A stretch of DNA of 64,000 bases from Paraspadella gotoi (Eukaryota; Chaetognatha): the NCBI GenBank assembly GCA_051294375.1, contig CM119265.1:26852517-26916516 (forward strand). Reading direction: 5' to 3'. Numbering within the stretch: the stretch's first letter is position 1; each line of letters starts with the position of its first letter. Positions 56,520 to 64,000 of this stretch are shown here, one piece after another. Position numbers and translations under genes: made by a program. Under the pieces are notes generated by a model. That model did not search any database and had not been told where the DNA came from. It was given only the letters and a program-made list of their open reading frames with translations.

Positions 56520-57204
56520 GCTTTACATTAACTTTTATTGGCCCCCCGCCCTTGATTGCCCCATCGTCCTTTTATATGGCGCGAGGAAGTCGAATTGGTC
56601 ACCCTTTGGTGTTTTCCAAAGCGGTCAGGTAAATTCTTAATCAAATCTGCATGCAAGTCGGACTTTGAAAAAAAAGGAAATTTTTTCGACAACACTGTTG
56701 AGGGGTAGGGAAAAGTAGAGAAAGTAAAAAGATAAGAAAAGAAAGATAAAAAAGGAAAAAGAAAGAAAGAATGAAAGAGAGAAAGGAAAGAAGAAAAGAA
56801 AAAAAAAGGAATAAAAGAGAGAAAAAATGTGAAAAAAGAGAGAGAATAAAAAAATAGAGATAGAAAAAAAAGAAATTAATTATGAAAGAAAGAGAAAGTA
56901 ACAAAAATAAAAAGAAGAAAGAAAGAAAAAAAGATCTCCAAACGGCATCCACAAAAAAAGACGAAATTTTCTAAATGACAAAAAATCGAGATAGTTATTT
57001 GGTTTCGTCACGAGTCGAATCATTAATTCTCCTTGGCTGAGAGAAAGAACTGGATTTTACTCTTTCTTCTTTTCTCGCTTTCTTTATTTTTCCTCTTTCT
57101 TTCTTACCTTTCTTATTTCTTGCCTTTATTTCTTTCTTTAATTTTTTCTCTCTTTTTCTACTTTCTTGCTTTTGTTGTTTCTTTCAAATTGATAATTTTT
57201 TCAG

Positions 57205-57370
57205 GAAAAAAAAAAACAATTTATTTGTTTTTATCAACGAATTGTATTGTTGTTTAATACATGTTCGGACTCTTTTAGAAGCACTCTAAAAACTCAAGAG
57301 TCGAAACATGTAGATAACCAACAATCAATTCGTTGATAAAAAAACAAATAAATTGTTTTTTTTTTCTCCC
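57205..57370. mobile_element. Hairpin (foldback) MITE-like insertion
   Basis: ACAATTTATTTGTTTTTATC / AACGAATTG at 57,217-57,245 is the reverse complement of CAATTCGTTGAT..ACAAATAAATTGT at 57,326-57,355. The inversion extends inward to ACATGTT.CGGACTCT against AGAGTCGAAACATGT, leaving a ~25-bp loop. The 45-47 kb copies are continuous across this site. It has no coding capacity. Confidence 0.8.
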
Positions 57371-58360
57371 CAAATTTCCAAAACGCAACGAAATTGATAG
57401 TTTTACACAATGATAATTTTTCGAAATCAAAAGTTTTTTCCTTCTTTTTTCTCAAATTTCTATATTACATCTATTTAACTCTAAAATTTTCCTCTGGGAT
57501 ATTTCTCACTCTTTCTTTTTCGTTTCTATTTTTTAGTTGAACTATTTCTGTCGCTTTTTTTCTTATCTCCGATCCCTATCTCGTGAATCTCCCTCTCTCT
57601 CTCTCTATCTCTTCTCTCTCTCCCTCCTCTCTCCCCCTCCCTTCTCTCTCTCTTTCTCTCCCCTCTCTCTCTCTTCTTCTCTCTCTCTCTTTCTCTTCTT
57701 TTCTTTTCGGCTTTTCTTTATTCTTCGTCATCCTTGAAAAGATTTCTTTATGTTGAGATTTTTCGCTTTTCAGGAAAAAATTTTAAATTCTTCGAATTTC
57801 GTCACGGTTTGACAAACGGGGATAGGAGAGGAAGAAGAGATAGAGAGGAGAGGTGAGGTGAGGAGAAGGAGGAAAAGACAGACTAAACCAAGAGGTAGAG
57901 AGAGAGGAAAAAACGAAAGATAAAACAGACAAAACGGAGAGGCAGGTCTTGAGGACAAACGGACGGACAGACAATGAGCGTTTCTTTTTACCGCTTCAAC
58001 TTATCGTTTTGCTGACAAACTGACAAAACTGACACAACGTCTGCGACTTTTTTTATTTTAATTTAACTTCCTTCCTTCGTTTTTCCTCTTCATTTAAAAT
58101 TAAATTCACGAACTGAATTTTCTTTTCTGTTTCGTGAACAAACGAAAATAAAACGGAAAATTTCAAGCGACAGAATTCACACAGTGATTTACATCTTCAG
58201 TTAAGTCACGTTTCTCAAACTAAGTTTACATTACTCGGTCACGCATTTGACTCTGACTCGCTCTCAGCTCTTGCGTTTTGCGTTATGTACGTAGGTGATT
58301 AACTGGCACTCTCTCTCTATATATTTTAATTATATTTATAGATAGTTCACTCTGACTCAC

Positions 58361-58465
58361 TCTTAGTTCGTAGGTTTGTAGATATTCAAGTACTGGCACT
58401 CTTCGTCCTGCAGCAGAAGATATTTCCTCAGTCTCTTTCAAGTATTCCATTTGCCGGCGGAAAAT
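58361..58465 (-). CDS. nlgn: Neuroligin exon 3 (second version)
   Basis: Same exon as 50,726-50,829, with one inserted base in the RLRKYLL region. EYLKRL and ECQYLNIYK are readable. Together with exons 2 and 1 in this contig it makes a properly ordered 5' part of the minus-strand gene. Confidence 0.88.
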
Positions 58466-58969
58466 CTGGAAGTTGAGAAGATAAAAGATTTGAAAAAAAG
58501 AGTTTTAAATTCATTTGAGAGAGAGAGAGAGATGGAAGAGAGAAGAGAGAGAGAGAGAAGTCAGGACAGATCGAGAATGACTGAGGCGTAGAGGACAGAG
58601 GCAGAGAGAGTGAGAAAGAGAGAAAGAGAGGAGAGAGAGAGAGAGAGTCAGAGAGAGGAGAGAGAAGAGAGAAGAATGAATCTGTTGAAGTCCATCATCT
58701 TTATCAGTCGCTTTGTTATAATTCCATCATGTCAAAACGCTTTTCTTTCATTCAGGATGAAAAAGAGGAAGAAAAAAATTTTTTTTTTAATTTTATTTCA
58801 TTTATTTTTATTTTTTTTTTATTTTATGGAAAAAGAAAACAAATGCATATTTAAAGGAATATATGAAATTGCACGAGTAAGAACGATTTTACTACTTAAC
58901 ATCAAATTCTCTCTCTGTCTCTCTCTCTCTCTCTTCTCTCTCTCTGGTCTCTCTCTATCTCTCTCTCAC

Positions 58970-59079
58970 TTTTGCGCAGTTGCTCGTCAGTGAAGATCTT
59001 CTGTGGAACAGACTGGACCAAAGGCTGTCGTCGGCGTAGGACCATTTTTGCCTCACGGGGGCGGAGGGGGGCATGACAT
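58970..59079 (-). CDS. nlgn: Neuroligin exon 2 (second version)
   Basis: Acceptor CGCCCGCAG, donor GTGAGAG. Reads MPPSAPVRQKWSYADD, then after one base AFGPVC, then after another PQKIFTDEQLRK. This matches RFMPPxxPxxWxxVxxAxxFGPVCPQ of neuroligins, with the conserved Cys. The first bases (ATGTCATG) probably stand for ATTCATG (F-M), which would complete R with the AG left by exon 1. A CT tract (GA in gene sense) follows the donor. Confidence 0.82.
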
Positions 59080-59838
59080 CTGCGGGCGGAGGGTAAGGTA
59101 AGGTAAGTTCCACGAAATAATATTAGCGGCGAGGAGGAAATGAATTTGAAACCCATGGATGCAAAGCAGACAAATAAGAAAACAATTACTTAAACAAATT
59201 TATATTGTTCTCATGGTATAATAAAAGAACAAAAAGAAAAGAAAAAGAGAAAAAAGAAAAGAATAGAACAAAAAAGAAAATAAAAAAAGAAAAAAGAAAA
59301 GAAAAGAAGAAAAATGTAAGATTTATCTTCCCCTTCGTCCACTTTGGTCTCAGTGTTTAAACTAAAACAAAAATAAAAAAAACTCATCTTTTTTTTTTTA
59401 CTTTTTTTCCTTTTTTTCCTTTTCCCCCCACTTCGCCGTCCCTCTTTCTGAACGTTCTCTCTCTCTCGCCACTATCTCTCTCTGTTCTCTCTTTATTTCT
59501 CTCTCCGCCTCTATCTCTCTCTCTCTCCTCTCACCTCTCTCCCTCTCTCTCACTCTCTCTCATTCCCGATTTCCCTTGTTTACTGCGCCTTGACCAGTGC
59601 AACGCCTTTGACTCTCTGTTCTTCCTTCTCATCCTCCTCTCCTCCTCCTGGCCTCCCCCCCTGCTCCCTCCCCCCCTCCCTTTCTCTTTCTTCGTTCCCT
59701 AACTTGTTTTTAACAAAACAAACCTTCGTCCCTCCTCCTCCTCCTCCTCCTCCGTCCTCCTCCTCTCCTCCTTCCCGTGAATAATCAAGTGTAAACAAAC
59801 GAAATCGCTCTCCACACTAACGAGGAGAGAGAGAGGAG

Positions 59839-59872
<34 letters not shown>

Positions 59873-60105
59873 TCACCCGCCCAGCGGTAAGACCGATGTC
59901 TCTTGAGTCAGGCATTTCTCTGTCCTTCGTCGATTGCTCACCTCAGCCTTCCCACCCTCTTCACCAGCCTTCAAATTCTCACAAAAAAGTCTTCACATCG
60001 ATTCACTCACGGACTCACGTGAATTTAGGCGTCACCGTAACTTATTCTCTCACTCGATCGTTCCGATCATTAAAAACTCCTTTCATTATCGTGTTTATCG
60101 ATCAA

Positions 60106-60430
60106 AAAAGAAAAAAAAGAAAAGGAAAAGGGGCACTCTCGAAAGAGAGCCGATTTTTTTTACCCATGTTCCCCACGGGACTCCAACCAGAAACCCAAGT
60201 GAGTGTAGGAAGACACGTTTCTCTTCGTTTTTCGTAACTGGGGCCAATTGGCGAGACCGAAGGTTTATTAAGTCGCTCACTGTGTGAGTCCAAATTGATT
60301 GCCGCATTGGAGGCCATTGACCTAATCTCACGCAATCCTTGTATCATTTATCTTCTTGATGCCCACAATTTTAAGTTTGGGACCCGAAGTTTACTCAATG
60401 ACATAATATTGACTCATGACAGCAATGCAT
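60106..60430. other. Unassigned sequence after duplication breakpoint
   Basis: Single copy in the window; no exon recognised. It begins where similarity with 52,745 ends. Confidence 0.5.
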
Positions 60431-61120
60431 TGACTCCTATGACATAATAATTCACTGCATGACCTCGAACCACATATTTGCCTCGATGAACAATAACAGG
60501 TATTTTAATTGACTCTGAAAATTCCATACATGTCTTATATAATTTTTCACTCGACACCACGATTAATTTCATGACACTATTATTCATTTAATGATGCTAT
60601 CATTTATTTAATGACACCATAATCTACTCTATCACGCCGTAACCAATTCCATTACAACTTAATTCACTCATGACATCGTTCTTTATCCTATGACAAATTA
60701 ATTTCATTAAATGACATCATGATTAAATTCATGAGCCCGTAATTTGTCTTATGACGCAATATATCATTCAAAATTTCTTTTACGACACCATATTTTGCCT
60801 TCCCACACGCATAATTAATTAAATGACGCTATAATTTATTTAACGACATCATAATCCATTCCACAACACTACAATTCATCACACAACACCACAATCTACT
60901 CCACAACGCCACAATACATTTGATAACACCACAATACATTCCACAACACCACAATACATTCCACAACACCACAAAGCATTCCACAACACCACAAAGCATT
61001 CCACAACACCACAAAGAATTCCACAACACCACAATACATTCCACAACACCACAAAGCATTCCACAACACCACAAAGCATTCCACAACATCACAATCCATT
61101 CTTCTACACCATAATACATT
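60431..61120. repeat. 20-bp minisatellite with age gradient
   Basis: 60,841-61,120 is a regular 20-bp array (CCACAACACCACAAAGCATT and variants, ~14 units). To the left (60,431-60,840) the same 20-bp phase continues as increasingly degenerate ATGACAxxATAATTCATT units. Frames such as VVLWNALWCCGM on the minus strand are repeat artefacts. Confidence 0.92.
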
Positions 61121-61162
61121 CCACGACGCCGTAATTCCCTCCCTTACCCCGACGACCCTCAC

Positions 61163-61324
61163 CTCAGCGTGGAGGTGGCGTATTGGACGCCGAGAAAGAC
61201 TTCGACCGGCGCCAGAACGGGTCTTTCTCCGTCGGCGTCGCTGGCGTCGAACGGCGACGACGGCGCCATCGGGTACATCCGTTGCGGGTTGACGATCCAA
61301 CCTTGGACGTCGCCGTATTTCGTT
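61163..61324 (-). CDS. nlgn: Neuroligin exon 1 (first coding exon recognised)
   Basis: 162 bp, acceptor CACTCCGCAG, donor GTGAGGG, frame fully open: TKYGDVQGWIVNPQRMYPMA, then PSSPFDASDADGERP and LAPVEVFLGVQYATSTLR. It matches the neuroligin start xVxTxYGxVxG...LxPVExFLGVPYAxPPxGxxRF; the usual Pro of GVPYA is Gln. The signal peptide is not in this exon, so an upstream exon must exist to the right (minus-strand sense). Both flanks are minisatellites that begin within tens of bases of the splice sites. Confidence 0.92.
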
Positions 61325-61334
61325 CTGCGGAGTG

Positions 61335-61725
61335 GGGGGTGGAAGGGGGAGGACGTGGGATGTGGAGGAGGACGAGGATGTGGAGGAGGAATCAGGGGAC
61401 TGGGATGTGGAGAACGCGAGGGATGTGGGAGGAGGACGGGTGGGAGCATGTGGATGGGAGGCAGGACGAGGGATGTGGAGGACGACGAGGGATGTGGAGG
61501 AGGACGAGGGATGTGGAGGAGGACGTGGGATGTGTGGGAGGAACGTGGATGTGGAGGAGTGACCAGGAAGAGAGACGGATGTGGAGGAGGACGAGGGATG
61601 TGGAGAGACGTGGGATGTGGAGGAGGACGAGGATGTGTGAGGAGACGAGGGAATGTGGAGGAAGGGACGAGGGATGTGGGGAGGACGAGGGATGTGTTTG
61701 CGAGGAGGACGTGGGATGTGAAAAG
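61335..61725. repeat. GGATGTGGAGGAGGACGAGG minisatellite
   Basis: About 18 units of 18-21 bp. A short piece recurs at 62,298-62,335 immediately right of the 25-N gap. Confidence 0.93.
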
Positions 61726-62272
61726 GTAGAAAGGAGGAAAGAAAAGGGAAAGAAGAAAAGGAGGAAGAAAAATGGAGACAAAAAGGGAAAAGGAAGGGAA
61801 CAAAAAGGTAGGAGGAAAAGGAGGAAAGAAAAGAAAATAGGAAGGAAGGAAAGGGAGTGAATTAAAAGAAAAAAAGGCAAGGAAGGAATAAAAAGGTAGA
61901 GTAAAAGGAGGAAAGAAAAAGAAATAGAAAAGGGAGGAAAGGGAGGGAAATTAGAAAAAGGGAAAAGGGAGAATAAAAAGCCAGAGAAAAGGAGAGAAAA
62001 AGAAAAATAGGAAAGGAAGGAAAGGGAGGGAATTAAAGAAAAAAGGGAAATGAGGAAAAAAAAGGTAAAGGGAGGGAAAGAAAAAATATGGAAAGTAGAG
62101 GCATAAAGAGAAGAGGAAAGGGTTGAAAGAAAGAAAGAGAAAAAGCCAGGAAAGAAAATTAATAAAAAAGGGGGAAAAAGAAAAATGAGAAAAGGAGAAG
62201 GAAAGTCAGAGATGAAAAAACGAACCTGAATTAATTAATTTTCACGCGACGAACGAATTTGATCAGAAAATT
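61726..62272. repeat. Purine-rich GGAGGAAAGAAAAAG tract, copy 1
   Basis: Degenerate A/G repeat ending in GAACCTGAATTAATTAATTTTC. Duplicated at 62,455-62,838 across the gap. Confidence 0.88.
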
Positions 62273-62297
62273 NNNNNNNNNNNNNNNNNNNNNNNNN
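62273..62297. other. 25-N scaffold gap
   Basis: Exactly 25 N. The sequences on both sides resemble each other (minisatellite plus purine tract plus AATTAATTAATTTTC). Confidence 0.99.
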
Positions 62298-63011
62298 GGA
62301 TGTGGAGGAGGACGTGGGATGTGGAGGGGGAGAGGAGGATGACGTTTGGGGAAACATGAGGCTGTCTGTATGTCTGTGAGTCTCTGCAAAAAGTGATTTG
62401 ATATACGGACAGATGGACGGAAAGTTTCTTCTCGTCAGGAGAGAAATCAAAAAGGAAAGAAGAAAAAATTAAAGGGAGGAAAGAAAAAAGAGAAAAGGGA
62501 GGAAATAAAAAAATAGGAAAGGGAGGAAATAAAAAAAAGAGGAAAGGGAGGAAATAAAAAAGGAAGAGGAAAAGGAGGAAAGAAAAAGAAAAAAGGTAAA
62601 AGGAGGAAATAAAAGGGAAAAGAAGAAAAGGAGGAAAGAAAAATGGAGACAAAAAAGGGAAAAGGAGGAACAAAAAGGTAGAGGAAAAGGAGGAAAGAAA
62701 AAGAAAATAGGAAAGGAAGGAAAGGGAGTGAATTAAAAGAAAAAAAGGANNNNNNNNNNAGGAGAAGGAAAGTCAAGAGATGAAAAAACAACCTGATTAA
62801 TTAATTTTCAGCGACGAAACGAAATTTGAAGAAAATTAGCGACGAATTTTCACTTAATTTTAAGAATTTTTTTTTTTTAAAGAAACAATTAAATTTGTTT
62901 GTTGAAAAAAAAAATGTGCCAAAGCTTTCTTGTCGTTAAATGAGACTAAAATCAACACATGTAATCAACTTTAAAATCACATTTTCACTTCCCTCTCTCC
63001 CCAAGCCTCAC
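62298..63011. repeat. Purine-rich tract, copy 2, and AT-rich tail
   Basis: Repeats 61,740-62,272 (including a GGAGACAAAAA.GGGAAAAGG word and the AATTAATTAATTTTC end), with a 10-N gap at 62,750-62,759. No gene. Confidence 0.85.
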
Positions 63012-63279
63012 NNNNNNNNNNNNNNNNNNNNNNNNNNNNNNNNNNNNNNNNNNNNNNNNNNNNNNNNNNNNNNNNNNNNNNNNNNNNNNNNNNNNNNNNN
63101 NNNNNNNNNNNNNNNNNNNNNNNNNNNNNNNNNNNNNNNNNNNNNNNNNNNNNNNNNNNNNNNNNNNNNNNNNNNNNNNNNNNNNNNNNNNNNNNNNNNN
63201 NNNNNNNNNNNNNNNNNNNNNNNNNNNNNNNNNNNNNNNNNNNNNNNNNNNNNNNNNNNNNNNNNNNNNNNNNNNNNNN
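63012..63279. other. Assembly gap, 268 N
   Basis: Run of N; frames drawn through it are meaningless. Confidence 0.99.
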
Positions 63280-63700
63280 ACTTTTCGGTCGGTCGGTCCG
63301 TCCGTCGGTCGGTCGGTCCGTCGGTATGTCTGTCCAATGGTCTGTCTCACTTACGTTAAAAATGCTCATAACTTGCATATAGTTGGTTGCTCATTTGTTA
63401 AAACAGGAAAAAACCTCAAATCTAAGGGACTGCTAGCGTCACCTTCAGGAAATAAAAGATAAAAGACAATTTCCGATGCAGTGCTTGTCATAAAGTTATG
63501 GTAGTCATTTCATGTCATGTCATAACATGTAATGTCATGTCATGTCACAAGAAACACGTGATTAGGCAGTCACTGCGGCGCAACACATTTGAATTGCCGT
63601 TCTTGTTTGAAAATAAATTAGATAATTAATTGTTAATGTATGTTTTTTTTTGTATGCATCTGTATCGTTAACTCGGTAATCTATATTCGGTAATCAATTC
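63280..63700. repeat. (GGTC/CGTC)n tract and CATGT repeats, no gene
   Basis: GGTCGGTCGGTCCGTC-type tetranucleotides at 63,287-63,335 and TCATGTCATGTCATAACATG words at 63,510-63,547. Then a terminal N run (63,701-64,000). Confidence 0.85.
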
Positions 63701-64000
63701 NNNNNNNNNNNNNNNNNNNNNNNNNNNNNNNNNNNNNNNNNNNNNNNNNNNNNNNNNNNNNNNNNNNNNNNNNNNNNNNNNNNNNNNNNNNNNNNNNNNN
63801 NNNNNNNNNNNNNNNNNNNNNNNNNNNNNNNNNNNNNNNNNNNNNNNNNNNNNNNNNNNNNNNNNNNNNNNNNNNNNNNNNNNNNNNNNNNNNNNNNNNN
63901 NNNNNNNNNNNNNNNNNNNNNNNNNNNNNNNNNNNNNNNNNNNNNNNNNNNNNNNNNNNNNNNNNNNNNNNNNNNNNNNNNNNNNNNNNNNNNNNNNNNN
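63701..64000. other. Assembly gap to window end
   Basis: At least 300 N. Confidence 0.99.

Larger units (their letters stand above)
55246..60105 (+). repeat. Third partial copy of the post-DYRK segment
   Basis: 55,246-57,585 matches 45,675-47,830, and 57,590-60,105 matches 49,970-52,745, skipping the 2.1-kb element. Identity is lower than between copies 1 and 2. Contains a CCAAT/TATA unit (55,500-55,580), three GGAACAACAA units (55,985-56,110), CT tracts (56,465-56,520) and neuroligin exons 3 and 2. Confidence 0.9.

Noticed and set aside
60829-61300. Minus-strand frame with repeated VVLWNALWCCGM
   Set aside because: It is the 20-bp minisatellite read in a non-multiple-of-three frame that happens to lack stops; it has no start or homologue.

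Overview
This is a 64 kb piece of a draft animal genome assembly. It has split genes with GT..AG introns, very abundant (CT)n/(GA)n microsatellites, many minisatellites and ten internal runs of N plus a terminal run (five are exactly 25 N and one exactly 100 N, which look like placeholder scaffold gaps). Single-base indels break almost every duplicated exon, as expected of noisy long-read consensus. The two recognisable genes are both metazoan: a neuroligin-type cholinesterase-like adhesion protein and a DYRK-family protein kinase. The neuroligin resembles arthropod ones, but I cannot name the species. No bacterial operon, rRNA, tRNA, CRISPR array or virus was recognised.

Layout. (1) 1-8545 carries the 3' two thirds of a minus-strand neuroligin gene (exons 6-11; exon 5 falls in an N gap). 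(2) 8571-18831 is a second, inverted copy of the same exons on the plus strand, plus exon 4 and a ~42-bp minisatellite built from the exon 4/intron junction. (3) 18857-26543 carries a third, minus-strand copy of exon 4 with a longer version of that minisatellite, and a segment duplicated from 18.1-19.5 kb. (4) 26569-39663 is AT-rich sequence followed by a plus-strand DYRK-like kinase gene (promoter, exon 1, exons 2-4). (5) 39689-55145 repeats the last 8.4 kb (cleaner exons 2-4), then has a 2.1-kb terminal-inverted-repeat element and minus-strand neuroligin exons 3 and 2. (6) 55246-62272 is a partial third copy without the 2.1-kb element, with neuroligin exons 3, 2 and 1 on the minus strand. 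(7) 62298-63700 holds purine-rich and simple repeats.

Reading the minus strand from 61.3 kb down to 0.87 kb gives neuroligin exons 1, 2, 3, 4, (5 in a gap), 6-11 in correct order, covering nearly the whole extracellular esterase-like domain; transmembrane and cytoplasmic exons would lie left of base 1. If scaffold order is right, the DYRK gene is nested in neuroligin intron 3 on the opposite strand. The inverted 8571-18831 block and the 8.4-kb direct repeat may be alternative haplotypes or failed overlaps placed in series rather than true duplications.

Most notable: a minisatellite that has amplified a functional-looking 5' splice site (about 18 copies in one contig, about 41 in another); a DYRK kinase that keeps catalytic Lys/Asp but has lost the YxY activation-loop tyrosines and DFG Phe and gained a nine-cysteine insert; and insertion/empty-site pairs that date three mobile elements relative to the copies.
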